A DNA stretch of 64,000 nt from Castellaniella sp. MT123 (GCF_039614765.1 NZ_CP154879.1:3224001-3288000); one strand, 5' to 3'. Shown: positions 16,764 through 26,225, numbered from the stretch's first letter. The notes: generated from the sequence alone by a model not told the origin. Numbers and translations are program-made.

Positions 16764-17462
16764 TCACTTGTGAATCCCCGGTTGGCTCCGCCAGGCTAGG
16801 CCGGCCTGGATCAGGGCGGCCTGCAGCGGCGTCACGCGGCTGGCTGCCTCGGCCACCGTCCGAGGATTCACCGCGTCCAGCCAGGGGATCTCGGCCAGGA
16901 TCGGGGTCTGGCCAAAGTGTTCCAGAGCCTGCCGGTTGCCGGGCGACAGCGGCCCGTTCATCACCACGCCCAGGACGGGCAGGTCGCGTGCCGCCAGCGC
17001 CTGCAGGCTGAGCAGGGTGTGGTTGATCGTCCCCAGAGTACTGCGTGCGACCAGCACGACAGGTAGTGCCAGCCGGGCGGCAAGGTCGATCATCATGTGT
17101 TTTTCGTCGATAGGGACGAGCAGCCCGCCGGCGCCTTCGACCACCAGCGGCTGCGTCGTGTGTGGCAGGCGGATGCCCGTGACATCCAGCGTGATCCCTT
17201 CCAGGCGGGCAGCTGCCCAGGGGGCGAGCGGCGCCTGCAACGCGCAGGCGGGCGGGTATTGCCGGCTGCCGGCCCCCAGCAGGGCGGTCACCGTGGCGGT
17301 GTCGTCGCAGGCGGTGGCCATCCCCGTCTGAAATGGCTTCCAGTAGTCGGCCGCCCAGGCCTTGGCCAGGATGGCCGAGATCAGCGTTTTGCCGACGTCG
17401 GTGTCCGTCCCCGTCACGAACACGCCGAGTGCCGGTGGTGTGGTGCGTCGGCTAGAGGTCAT
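16764..17462 (-). CDS. bioD: Dethiobiotin synthetase BioD
   Basis: The 232-residue product has the P-loop variant FVTGTDTDVGKT near residue 20, the WKPFQTG segment with the substrate lysine, LVVEGAGGLLVPI and VVLVARSTLGTINHTLLS, all BioD landmarks. It closes the ureido ring of dethiobiotin from DAPA, CO2 and ATP. The start MTSSRRTT at 17462 overlaps the end of bioC by 11 bp and is preferred over an ATG 29 codons upstream. Confidence 0.96.
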   Translation of the reverse strand: MTSSRRTTPPALGVFVTGTDTDVGKTLISAILAKAWAADYWKPFQTGMATACDDTATVTALLGAGSRQYPPACALQAPLAPWAAARLEGITLDVTGIRLPHTTQPLVVEGAGGLLVPIDEKHMMIDLAARLALPVVLVARSTLGTINHTLLSLQALAARDLPVLGVVMNGPLSPGNRQALEHFGQTPILAEIPWLDAVNPRTVAEAASRVTPLQAALIQAGLAWRSQPGIHK

Positions 17463-18297
17463 GGCGTGTTCCGTCAGCGTGGCCGGTTCGCGTGCGCCCT
17501 GGCGTGCGATGCCACAGCCCGAAAGCGATCCGATAGGTGCACCGGGCACCGGTGCGGTCGAAGGCGGCGCAGACTTGCCGCAGTTGCGACACCGTCAAGG
17601 GCCGGCTGCCCGGCCGGGGCGTGGTGGCGCCGATGCCCTTGAGTGCGCGCAGGAACCCCAGGGCGTTGCCACAGTCGTCCTGAAAGGGCTCGATCCGCAC
17701 GCCGCCCGATAGCGGGCCAGCCGGCAGGCGGATCGCCTGTGCGCAGGGAAAAAGCAGCGTGGCGGGCGTCAGCCCCAGGCTGTCGTGGGCTTGCTGCCAT
17801 TCCGGCCAGCTGCCCCGAACCGGGACGGCGACGGCCAGGCAGCCGCCGGGGGCCAGTAGCCCGGCCAGCCGCAGCAGGCCTCGCCCTGGGTCGGTGAACC
17901 ATTGCAGCGCCATGCTGGAACAGATCAGGTCGAAGCTGCAGGCGGGCAGATCGGGATGCTCGCCGTCCAGTACACGAAAACGCGCGTTGCCGCCCAGGCG
18001 CAGCGTGTCCTGGGCTCTGGTCAGCATGGCCGGGGCAAGATCCGTGATGGTCCAGTCCGCCAGCGGGATGCGGGCAGCCAGCTGACGGGTCAGAAGACCG
18101 GTGCCGCAGCCGATTTCCAGAATGCGGGGTTGCTCGGGCAGCGGTTGGTCCGCGATCTGTGCGGCCAGGCGTCGGGCGATGGCGACCTGCACGCCGGCAT
18201 GCTGTTCGTATCGATTGGCTGCCCGATCGAACCGGACGTGTGCCTGGCGGTCTCGGGGGCCGGACGGGGGCGTGCGCAGTGTGCTGTCCGCGGTCAT
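17452..18297 (-). CDS. bioC: Malonyl-ACP O-methyltransferase BioC
   Basis: The 281-residue product has a class I SAM-binding motif ILEIGCGTGLLTRQLA near residue 60, then SSMALQWFTDP and LLAPGGCLAVAVP, as in BioC. The N-terminal segment VRFDRAANRYEQHAGVQ also matches the family. BioC methylates malonyl-ACP so that fatty acid synthesis can build pimeloyl-ACP methyl ester. No bioH esterase gene is in the window. It overlaps the end of bioF by one base and the start of bioD by 11 bp. Confidence 0.93.
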   Translation of the reverse strand: MTADSTLRTPPSGPRDRQAHVRFDRAANRYEQHAGVQVAIARRLAAQIADQPLPEQPRILEIGCGTGLLTRQLAARIPLADWTITDLAPAMLTRAQDTLRLGGNARFRVLDGEHPDLPACSFDLICSSMALQWFTDPGRGLLRLAGLLAPGGCLAVAVPVRGSWPEWQQAHDSLGLTPATLLFPCAQAIRLPAGPLSGGVRIEPFQDDCGNALGFLRALKGIGATTPRPGSRPLTVSQLRQVCAAFDRTGARCTYRIAFGLWHRTPGRTRTGHADGTRHDL

Positions 18298-19472
18298 CAG
18301 GGGTTCTCCACGGCGGTCGACAGGGCCTGGGCCAGGCGATCGATGTCCTCTGGCGTGTGTGCCGCGCTCAGCGCGATGCGCAGGCGACTGGTGCCGGCCG
18401 GCACCGTGGGCGGGCGGATGGCGGAGACCAGAATGCCTTCGGTTTCCAGCCGGCGGCTGAGCGTCAGTGCCCGGTGCTCGCTGCCGACCAGGGCAGGGAT
18501 GATCTGGGTGCTGGACGGGCCGGTATCCAGCCCCAGCCGGGACAGGGTTTCGCGCAGCCGGCCTGCATGCCCCGATAGTGCCGCGCGCTGCGCCTGCATC
18601 CGCGGTATCAGATCCAGGGCCGCGTCGATGGCCCCCAGGATGGCTGGCGGCAGTCCGGTGGTGAAGATGAACCCCGGACAGGCGTTGATCAGGTAATCGC
18701 AGAGTGCGCGGGAGCCTGCCACGTAAGCGCCGAAGCTGCCCATGGCCTTGCTGAAGGTGCCCATGGACAGATGGACCCGGCCGGGGGCAAGCCCTGCCAG
18801 CCCCATGCCCTTGGGCCCGAGCACGCCGGTGGCATGGGCTTCATCGAGATAGAGAAAGGCGTCATGGCGCTCGGCCAGCGCCGCCAGGCTGGGGACGTCG
18901 CTGCAGTCCCCGTCCATGCTGAAGACGCTTTCGGTCACGATGATGCGCCGGCCCGATTCATGGGCATGCGATTGCATCAGGGATTCCAGGTGATTCAGAT
19001 CGTTATGGCGGAACCGGATCTGGCGAACCCCCGCCGCCCGGCAGCCCTGATGCAGGCTGGCATGGGCCAGGCGGTCGACATAGACCTGGGTATCGCGCCC
19101 GAAGACCGACAGCAGCGCCGGCAGGATCGCGGCATTGGCCTGCCAGCCCGAAGAGAACAGCAGTGCCGCTTCGGTGTCCTTGGCACTCGCCAGCTTTGCC
19201 TCGATCGCCAGGCAAGGCGGTTGGGTGCCGCAGACCAGACGCGAGGCTGTGGATCCGGCGCCATAGCGCCGGGCGTAGTCGCAGGCGCGGTCGATGACGG
19301 CGGGATGCGCGGACAGGCCCAGATAGTCGTTGCTGCAGAAATTCAGCAGCGTGTGCCCGCCGTGGCGGCTGCGTCCGGGTGTGGCGGGTTCAAAAGCGCG
19401 CAGGATGCGCCGCTGGTGCTGGCGGTCCTGGTCGTCCAGGAACTGCGCAAATACGGCATCGAATGGATTCAT
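18297..19472 (-). CDS. bioF: 8-amino-7-oxononanoate synthase BioF
   Basis: The 391-residue PLP enzyme shows NFCSNDYLGL near 45, GAGSTASRLVCGT near 71, DEAHATGVLG at 210 and the Schiff-base lysine K242 in GTFSKAMGS. It condenses pimeloyl thioester with alanine. First gene of the leftward bioF-bioC-bioD run and divergent from bioA across a 207-bp spacer. An N-terminal segment (residues 10-35) rich in Gln/Arg is typical of the family. Confidence 0.97.
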   Translation of the reverse strand: MNPFDAVFAQFLDDQDRQHQRRILRAFEPATPGRSRHGGHTLLNFCSNDYLGLSAHPAVIDRACDYARRYGAGSTASRLVCGTQPPCLAIEAKLASAKDTEAALLFSSGWQANAAILPALLSVFGRDTQVYVDRLAHASLHQGCRAAGVRQIRFRHNDLNHLESLMQSHAHESGRRIIVTESVFSMDGDCSDVPSLAALAERHDAFLYLDEAHATGVLGPKGMGLAGLAPGRVHLSMGTFSKAMGSFGAYVAGSRALCDYLINACPGFIFTTGLPPAILGAIDAALDLIPRMQAQRAALSGHAGRLRETLSRLGLDTGPSSTQIIPALVGSEHRALTLSRRLETEGILVSAIRPPTVPAGTSRLRIALSAAHTPEDIDRLAQALSTAVENP

Positions 19473-19679
19473 ATCGGCTCTGCCCAGTGAGGCCGTCAGG
19501 TGACTTGAAGTGATGGGGATAATATCAATATGATCGTAGAAAAATGGAATTCAACGATGTTTGGCAGTAGTTAGAAGAAGATAGCAATTCAATCCATGAT
19601 GGCGCAATTCCTGGCAAGCGCCGGCCTTCCACCCCGCATCCTGCGTGACTGCGCAATCTCTCGAGAGTTGAAACCGAAC
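19473..19679. other. Divergent bioF/bioA intergenic spacer, no operator identified
   Basis: This 207-bp AT-richer spacer must hold the promoters of both bio transcription units. I looked for the 9-bp arms of a BirA operator (TTGTAAACC-type) and for a BioR-type TTATAGATAA-like site and see neither. Only a short ATCA-ATA-TGAT dyad is present near 19533-19543. Confidence 0.5.
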
Positions 19680-20996
19680 ATGACAGCATCCTCCATTCCC
19701 TGGTTGGACCAGGGCTACCCCCATATCTGGCTGCCCTATGCGCAGATGAAGACCGCCGCGCGACCGCTGCCCGTGCGCTCGACGCAGGGGTGCTGCATCG
19801 AACTGGCGGATGGCAGGACCCTGATCGATGGCATCGCCTCCTGGTGGACAGCCTGCCATGGCTACAACCATCCGCATATTGCCGACGCCGTCCGGGCGCA
19901 GCTGGCGCGCATGCCGCATGTGATGTTCGGCGGGCTGGTGCACGAACCCGCGCTATCCCTGGCGCGCCGCCTGTGCGGCTTGCTGGGGCCGGGGCTGGAT
20001 CGCGTCTTTTTCACGGAGTCGGGTTCGGTATCGGTCGAAGTCGCCATGAAGATGGCGATGCAGTATTGGGCCAATCGCGGCGAGCCCGGGCGGCGGCGGG
20101 TGGTGGCTTTTCGCGGCGGCTATCACGGAGACACCTTCGGTACCATGGCGGTCTGTGATCCCACCATCGGCATGCATGCGGCCTTTCGCGGCCTGCAGCC
20201 TGAAACGGAGACGCCGGAACTGCCCCGGGACGATGAGGGCGAGGCTCTGCTGGATCAGTTCCTGCGCCGCCAGGAAGGCCAAGTGGCCGCCCTGCTGGTG
20301 GAGCCCCTGGTGCAAGGCGCCGCAGGCATGCGGATGCATGCGCCGGAAGTCTTGCGGCGGCTGCGCCGGCTCGCCGACCGGCACGGCATCCTGCTGATAT
20401 TCGATGAGATCTTCACGGGCTTCGGGCGCACGGGCACGCTGTTTGCCTTTGAGCAGGCAGGCATCCGACCCGACATCGTGACCTTGTCGAAGGCCCTGAC
20501 CGGCGGGACGTTGCCCTTGGCGGCCACCGTGGCCAGCGAGTCGGTGTTCGAGGCCTTCTGGTCGGACGATCCCGGGCATGCGCTGATGCACGGTCCCACC
20601 TATATGGGTAACGCACTGGGGTGCGCAGCCGCTCACGCCTCGTTGGATCTGTTCGAATCCGAGCCTCGGCTGGCCCAGGTGGCGGCGATCGAAGGCCAGT
20701 TGTGCGAGGGCCTGGCCGCCTGTCGCGACCTGCCCTGTGTGCACGAGGTTCGCGTCATGGGGGCCATCGGCGTGGTGGAGCTGAAATGGGTACCCGACCG
20801 CACGCTGCTGTGCCAGGCTTTTCTGGATGCGGGGGTATGGGTGCGTCCGCTGGGAAAAAGTGTCTACCTGACGCCGGCGTTCATTATGCCGGCCGATCAG
20901 TTGCAGCGCCTGTTGCAGGCCCTGCAATCGGTGCTGGCAAGGGTGACGCCCGCCTTTTTTCCAGGCCGAGACGCAGGTGGGAAAGATGTGGCATAA
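19680..20996 (+). CDS. bioA: Adenosylmethionine-8-amino-7-oxononanoate aminotransferase BioA
   Basis: The 438-residue product carries HIWLPYAQMKTA near residue 16, DGIASWWTACHGYNHP with the substrate-pocket WW, FRGGYHGDTFGTMAVCDP, LIFDEIFTGFGRTG at 239 and the PLP lysine K271 in TLSKALTGG. It converts KAPA to DAPA using SAM as amino donor. MTASSIPW at 19680 fits the family; an in-frame ATG at 19596 would add 28 residues with no matching function. The stop codon lies inside an extended -10-like sequence that precedes the candidate RNA. Confidence 0.97.
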   Translation: MTASSIPWLDQGYPHIWLPYAQMKTAARPLPVRSTQGCCIELADGRTLIDGIASWWTACHGYNHPHIADAVRAQLARMPHVMFGGLVHEPALSLARRLCGLLGPGLDRVFFTESGSVSVEVAMKMAMQYWANRGEPGRRRVVAFRGGYHGDTFGTMAVCDPTIGMHAAFRGLQPETETPELPRDDEGEALLDQFLRRQEGQVAALLVEPLVQGAAGMRMHAPEVLRRLRRLADRHGILLIFDEIFTGFGRTGTLFAFEQAGIRPDIVTLSKALTGGTLPLAATVASESVFEAFWSDDPGHALMHGPTYMGNALGCAAAHASLDLFESEPRLAQVAAIEGQLCEGLAACRDLPCVHEVRVMGAIGVVELKWVPDRTLLCQAFLDAGVWVRPLGKSVYLTPAFIMPADQLQRLLQALQSVLARVTPAFFPGRDAGGKDVA

Positions 20997-20997
20997 T
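20989..20997 (+). promoter_or_regulatory. Extended -10 box overlapping the bioA stop
   Basis: TG-G-CATAAT forms an extended -10 element 7 bp before the 5' end of a self-pairing segment (21005-21074). The eleven bases GCATAATNTCGC-type are repeated at the tRNA promoter 120 bp further on. No good -35 is seen at 16-18 bp spacing, so activity is uncertain. Confidence 0.35.
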
Positions 20998-21004
20998 TTC
21001 GCGC

Positions 21005-21074
21005 CTTGACGGATCTGATCAAGCGAGCGCCTCCAAACGGCGCAGTCAGTCGCCCGATTTTCCGGTCCGTCAAG
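21005..21074 (+). ncRNA. Candidate structured small RNA upstream of the tRNA operon
   Basis: The two ends of this 70-base segment pair perfectly over nine bases (CTTGACGGA at 21005-21013 with TCCGTCAAG at 21066-21074). Inside it is a five-bp hairpin with a seven-base loop (GCGCC-TCCAAAC-GGCGC, 21027-21043). It begins 7 bp after an extended -10 box. The outline recalls a tRNA acceptor plus anticodon arm, but there is no T-loop GTTCGAA and no proper D-arm, so it is not a working tRNA. There is no T-run for an intrinsic terminator. It may be a decayed tRNA, a leader RNA or chance. Confidence 0.3.
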
Positions 21075-21088
21075 AAAGTTGTCGAGAC

Positions 21089-21117
21089 TTGCACACCTAA
21101 AAAAATTCGTGCATAAT
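21089..21117 (+). promoter_or_regulatory. Promoter of the tRNA-Ala-Glu-Asp operon
   Basis: TTGCAC (21089-21094), a 17-bp spacer rich in A, and CATAAT (21112-21117), followed by a C/T-rich start region. The tRNA-Ala gene begins 30 bp after the -10 box. Good match to a strong sigma-70 stable-RNA promoter. Confidence 0.75.
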
Positions 21118-21147
21118 CTCGCTTCTTCGTTAAAGAAGACCTTGTTT

Positions 21148-21223
<76 letters not shown>

Positions 21224-21243
21224 AATTTTTTAATGAAAGTCCT

Positions 21244-21319
21244 GTCCCCTTCGTCTAGAGGCCTAGGACATCACCCTTTCACGGTGAGTACAGGGGTTCG
21301 AATCCCCTAGGGGACGCCA
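21244..21319 (+). tRNA. tRNA-Glu (anticodon TTC)
   Basis: A 76-nt cloverleaf starting GTCCCCTTCGTCTAGAGG with anticodon loop CTTTCAC (anticodon TTC), T-arm GGGGTTCGAATCCCC, acceptor closing with GGGGAC and encoded CCA. It follows tRNA-Ala after 20 bp. Confidence 0.97.
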
Positions 21320-21339
21320 GTTTGTTCTGGCACCGCTGC

Positions 21340-21416
21340 GGAGCGGTAGTTCAGTTGGTTAGAATACCGGCCTGTCACGCCGGGGGTCGCGGGTTCGAGC
21401 CCCGTCCGCTCCGCCA
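21340..21416 (+). tRNA. tRNA-Asp (anticodon GTC)
   Basis: A 77-nt cloverleaf starting GGAGCGGTAGTTCAGTTGG with anticodon loop CTGTCAC (GTC), T-arm CGGGTTCGAGCCCCG, acceptor GGAGCGG/CCGCTCC and encoded CCA. Last gene of the tRNA operon. Confidence 0.97.
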
Positions 21417-21425
21417 AAAATTCTC

Positions 21426-21475
21426 AAAAGCTCGATTTCCGGTCAGGAATCGGGCTTTTGTCTTTTTGTCTTTGC
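21426..21475 (+). terminator. Intrinsic terminator of the tRNA operon
   Basis: AAAAGCTCGATTTCC pairs with GGAATCGGGCTTTT across a GGTCA loop (one mismatch and one bulge), followed by TTTTGTCTTTTTGTC. It lies directly after tRNA-Asp. Confidence 0.85.
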
Positions 21476-21569
21476 CGCCATATCCGGTAACATGTCTGAA
21501 AGTGGCAATCCGGAGGCGGGACGCAGGTGCTTCGACCTGGCTCTGCCGCCTTTTTATCATCAGGATGGC

Positions 21570-24477
21570 ATGCGTCCACTCTTTTCGAATGCAGCAGGGT
21601 CTTCGACTCGTCCGTTTCCTGGGCTTGGCGCCTTGTCGGTCGCGTTTTGTCTGGTCATGCTCGCCTTCGTGCTGGGCAATGCCGCCCTGATGTATTCGGT
21701 CATGTTGCGCTACGAAACCGCGCTGGATCAGTCCACCACGCTCGACGGCATGCGCACCGCCAGCCAGCAGCTGGCGGTCAGGGCCATGCGCCTGGTCGAC
21801 GGCGGGCTGATGCAGACCGCGCAACTGGGCAAGGAAATCGATGCCATGGATCGCGCCCTGCAGGCGCTGGATCAGGGGGGAGTGGTCAATGACCGCGAGA
21901 TCCCTGCCCTGACGCAGCCGCAGATGCGTCGGTTCCTGCCCAAGATCCACCGCGACTGGGTGGTGCTGCGTGGCCGTCTGCAGGCCATGATGCTGGATTC
22001 CTATTCACGCACCGAGGCACCCGCCGAGACGCCTGACTTGCCGCGGGCGGTGCAGCGGCAATGGATCGCGGACGATGCCGCCAGTCTGCTCGGTTCCCTG
22101 AATGCGGGTTCGAATGTCCTGATGCCGCTGCTGCGCCAGGGCAAGGACCGCGCGCTTGCCTGGGCGGGCGGCCTGCTTCTGGCGGACTTGCTGGTGCTGT
22201 TGGGGGTATTCCTGGGATTGCGCCGTGGCATTGCAAGGCCGCTGCTGGCGCTGCGCAGGGCGTCGGAAGATCTGATGCGGGGTACCTACACGACGCGTCT
22301 GGCCCCCGAGGGGCTGGGCGAGATCCAGGCAATCGCCCGCGCCTACAACACCGGGACACAGCGTACTCACGAACTGCTGACCCGGATGCGCCAGGATCAG
22401 GCCGGGTTGCAGCGTTCCGAGATCATTTTCCAGGGGCTGGCCTCGAACGCCATCGTCGGGATCTTTCTGGCGACACAGGACCGGTTCAGTTTCGTCAGCC
22501 CGAAGATGGCCGAGATCTTCGGCTACCAGCCGGCCGAAATGACCGGGCGCCTGACGCTGCTGTCCATCATCGCCCCCAGGGAACGCTATCTGGTGGCCGA
22601 GGCCCTGAAGTCCGGCCACCGGCACAAGGACGGGACCCTGCGGTTCGAGCGCCAGGGCCGCCGCAAGGATGGATCGCCGATCGACATAGAAATCTTCATC
22701 ACCACGGTCGGCGCCAGCGACCAGGTGTCCTTCATCGGCCTGGTCCAGGACGTCACCGAGAGCAAGCAGGCGGAATCCTCGGCCCAACTGGCCGCCATCG
22801 CCTACGAGAACAGCAGCGAGGCCATTGCCATCACCGATACCGCCGGGGTCATCATCGACGTCAATCCGGCCTATTCCCGCATGACCGGGTATTGGCCCGA
22901 TGAAGTTGCCGGGGACCTGCTGCCGCTGCTGCGGCCGGGGCGCCACAACCGTGATTTCTATGATCAGATGTGGCATGCGATCAACACCAAGGGCCGATGG
23001 GACGGCGAATACTGGTTGCAACGCAAATCCGGCGAGGACTACGCCCAGCGGGTGGTGCTGGATACCGCCTGGAATCACGATGGTTCGGTGAACTGCCGCG
23101 TGGTGATGCTCAGTGACGTGACACAGAAAAAGCAGTTGGAATCCGCGATCTGGAACCAGGCCCATCACGATCCGTTGACCGGCCTGCCGAATCGCCAGTA
23201 TTTCAACGAGCGCCTGGATGTGTCGGTCGAGGAATCCGCGCGCGATGGCCGGCCCATGGCGCTGATGTTCCTGGATCTGGACCTGTTCAAGGAAGTCAAC
23301 GATTCCATGGGGCATGCGGTGGGCGACCGCCTGCTGATCGAAGTGGCCCACCGCCTCAGAGCCCTGACGGGAGGCCATCACCGTTTCGTGGCGCGCCTGG
23401 GTGGGGATGAATTCGTGATTCTGATCCGGGATGTCGGTTCGCGCCAGGACATGGATGTCTTGTGCCAGCGGATTCTGGACAGCATCACGGAACCTTATCC
23501 GCTGGCGGGCAGCATGATCCGGATCTCCGCCAGTCTGGGGATCGCGCGGTATCCGGATGACGCAGACAACGCCGAGACGCTGATGCGCCACGTCGATCTG
23601 GCTATGTACGAGGCCAAGGCGGCAGGTCGCAACGGCTACCACTATTTCGACCAGTCCATGCAGGAACGCGCGCGCATCCAGCATGACCTGCTGGTCGCGT
23701 TGCCTGCGGCGATCGAAGCCGGGCAGTTCTTCCTGCTGTACCAGCCCATTTATTGCCTGGACACGGGGCGCATCATGCAGGCCGAGGTGCTGCTGCGCTG
23801 GCGGCATCCGGAATTCGGCGTTATCGCGCCCATGGATTTCATTCCCTTCGCCGACGAACGGCAACTGATGACGCCGCTGGGCGACTGGGTGTTCCAGGAA
23901 GCCATCCAGCAGCTGGTGCGCTGGCGCAGGACGCTTGCCCCCAGCCTGCGGCTGACAGTCAATGTGTCACCGGGGCAGTTTGGCCTGGCGCAGTCGGGGC
24001 TGGATACGGTGTCCGATCTGCTGGATACGCTGGGCTTGCCGGCCGACTGCCTGTCGCTGGAATTCGACGAGCAACTGTTCCTGAGCCTGGACCCGCTGGT
24101 GCGGGACCGCCTGGAACGACTGCGCCGGTCGGGCGTGCGGTTCAAGTATTGGCGCCGTATCCGTCGGACTGGCGACCCTGCTGGAGTCCTGTCACCTGCC
24201 GTTCCAGACCCTGAAGCTGGACCGCCAGGTTACCGAGAAGCTGCTCGCCAGCAGAGACGCTCACGTGGTGTGCGAATCCATCATCGCGCTGGCGCATCGG
24301 CTGGGCATGCGGGTCATCGCCGAAGGCATCACCAGCCAGGCGCAGTGCGACTTGCTGCGCTCGGTCGGTTGCGATGGCGGGCAGGGGTATTGGCTGGACG
24401 AGCCGCTGGACCGGTCCGGTTTCGAACAGCGGCTATCCGACCCCACGAAACACCCGTTGCTGCAACTGGTGCAATAG
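21570..24477 (+). pseudogene. Membrane PAS-PAS-GGDEF-EAL protein, frameshifted in a degenerate EAL domain
   Basis: The frame encodes a first membrane helix (about 21630-21700), a periplasmic region, a second helix with a HAMP-like segment (about 22150-22330), two PAS domains (about 22420-23110), and a GGDEF domain with intact RLGGDEF (23394-23414) but no RxxD inhibitory site. An EAL domain follows that reads EVL at its signature. At 24144-24145 an extra A in TTCAAG shifts the frame. Removing one A restores FSIGAVSVGLATLLES, KLDRQV and AEGITSQ up to the stop at 24477, giving about 968 residues. The EAL core also lacks DDFGTG and has EFDEQ where an LEITE-like motif is expected. Diguanylate cyclase activity is possible; phosphodiesterase activity is unlikely even in the repaired form. 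The start at 21570 follows AGGATGG; 21492 is the alternative. Sequencing error is possible. Confidence 0.8.
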
Positions 24478-24481
24478 TCGA

Positions 24482-26200
24482 TCAGGACGCGGCGCGGCCT
24501 TCGCGCGTCGTTTTGCCGCGGTAGCGGGCGGCCAGCAGCAGCCCCAGCAGCGCCCATCCTAGGATAGGACCGTTGCCCCAGCGCACGTAGGGGGTCAGCC
24601 CCTGGGTGCCCTGGACCTCCACATCCAGTACACCGGGGACGGCCGGGTCCAGCATGCCGCGCACCTCGCCGGTCGGATCGATTGCCGCCGTCATGCCGGT
24701 GTTGGTCGAGCGGATGACGGGGCGCGCCGTTTCCAGGGCCCGCATGCGGGCGATCCACAGGTGCTGGCGCAGCGCCCAGGTGTTGCCGAACCAGGCCAGA
24801 TTGCTCAGGTTGACCAGAATGCTGGCGCCCGGCGCCCCAGTGTCGTCCGGCCGCACGGACGCGGCGATTTCTTCCCCGAAGGTATCTTCGTAGCAGATGT
24901 CGACGGCCAGGGCCTGGCCGTCGAGCAACAGGGGCGGCTGGCGCAGCGGTCCCCGGTTGAAGTCGCCCAGGGGAATTTTCAGGGCGCGCACGAACCAGTG
25001 GAATCCGGGAGGGATGAATTCGCCGAAGGGTACCAGATGATGCTTGTCGTAATGCCAGTGTCCGGGCACCAGGGGGGGCTGCGTATCGCCCGGGTGGATG
25101 ACCGTCGCCCCGTTGGTATAGCGATCCCCGGTTGTGGTTCGCGTGTGTAGCGGCAGCCCGAGCACGAGGGCGGCATTCATCCGGTCGGCGAGCGCTAGCC
25201 AGGACTGCCAGATCGGGTCGGGGACCTGGTCCTGAAGGATCGGCAGGACGGTTTCCGGCAGCACGATCAGATCGGGCCTGTCGTCCGGGCCCTTGGGTGG
25301 CAGGCCCGCCAGGCGCAGCGTGCGTTCCTGCGCCGTCAGGAATCGTGCCGGGTCGAATTTGTCGGATTGGGGGGTGGCGGGCTGTACCAGGCGCACCAGC
25401 AGGGGGTCGCCCACGGGGCGAGTCCATTGGATGTGCGCCCAGGCGATCCCCAATAGGCCGCTTGCCAGCGCCAGTGCGATGACGGCGGCGGCGCTGCGGT
25501 CGTGCGTCGTGTCCTTGGCACGGGCCATCAGGGCAATGGCGCCCGCCGCGAATGCGGACAGCCAGGCCAGGCCATAGACCCCGATAAACGGCGCCCAGGC
25601 GGCGAACATGCCCTCGGCGTGCGCATAGCCGATATTCAGCCAGGTGAAGCCGGTGAACAGCGTGCCGCGCAGCCATTCGAACAGGGTCCAGGCGCCGGCC
25701 CAGGCCGCCGCGTTCAGGATCTGGCGCCAGGCGGGCTGTTCCGGGTTTTTGTGGGCGGCGCACAGCCAGGCGGTCAGTGCGCAGGCGCCCGCCGCATACA
25801 GGGCCATGGCGGCTGCGAACAGCAGCAGGGCGGCGATGGACAGCGGCAGCGCCAGTCCGCCGAATTCATGCATGCTGATGGTCAGCCAGTACACGCCGAC
25901 CGAAAACTGCGCCAGCCCGAACAGCCAGCCGTAGCCGGCTGCCTGGCGCGGGCCGCGGGCCCCCCAGGTATGGGCGGCCAGTACCGACAGGGACGCGATC
26001 TGGACGAAGGGCAGGCTCCAGGCGGGTAGTGGCCCGGGTGCGAAGCACAGCGCCTGGATGGCACCCGCCAACAGCACCCGCAGCCAGATCGGAACGCCTC
26101 GCCGTCGGCCTGGGCTGGCCAAGGCGGTTTGCGGGCTTGGCGCGTCCGAAGCCCCCGTTGTGGGATGGGGGGTATCGGACGTCGTGTGCTCAGGCGTCAT
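24482..26200 (-). CDS. lnt: Apolipoprotein N-acyltransferase Lnt
   Basis: The 572-residue inner-membrane enzyme has six or more N-terminal helices (about 35-230) and a C-terminal nitrilase-type domain facing the periplasm, with the expected triad: Glu in LPETVLP, Lys in YDKHHLVPFGEFIP and Cys in VDICYEDTFGE. It adds the third acyl chain to lipoproteins. The first 40 residues are a Thr/Pro/Ser-rich cytoplasmic extension. Start MTPEHTT at 26200 is 26 bp after the end of corC. It ends 5 bp from the convergent GGDEF-EAL gene. Confidence 0.96.
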   Translation of the reverse strand: MTPEHTTSDTPHPTTGASDAPSPQTALASPGRRRGVPIWLRVLLAGAIQALCFAPGPLPAWSLPFVQIASLSVLAAHTWGARGPRQAAGYGWLFGLAQFSVGVYWLTISMHEFGGLALPLSIAALLLFAAAMALYAAGACALTAWLCAAHKNPEQPAWRQILNAAAWAGAWTLFEWLRGTLFTGFTWLNIGYAHAEGMFAAWAPFIGVYGLAWLSAFAAGAIALMARAKDTTHDRSAAAVIALALASGLLGIAWAHIQWTRPVGDPLLVRLVQPATPQSDKFDPARFLTAQERTLRLAGLPPKGPDDRPDLIVLPETVLPILQDQVPDPIWQSWLALADRMNAALVLGLPLHTRTTTGDRYTNGATVIHPGDTQPPLVPGHWHYDKHHLVPFGEFIPPGFHWFVRALKIPLGDFNRGPLRQPPLLLDGQALAVDICYEDTFGEEIAASVRPDDTGAPGASILVNLSNLAWFGNTWALRQHLWIARMRALETARPVIRSTNTGMTAAIDPTGEVRGMLDPAVPGVLDVEVQGTQGLTPYVRWGNGPILGWALLGLLLAARYRGKTTREGRAAS

Positions 26201-26225
26201 GTCGGGTGTGGGTGTGTGAGGTAGG

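Noticed and set aside
19473-19679. BirA or BioR operator between bioF and bioA
   Set aside because: No pair of the known half-sites is present at the required spacing.
21005-21074. Fourth tRNA gene before tRNA-Ala
   Set aside because: It has acceptor-like and anticodon-like stems, but no T-loop GTTCGAA, no D-arm and no U before the would-be anticodon, so it is kept only as a candidate RNA.
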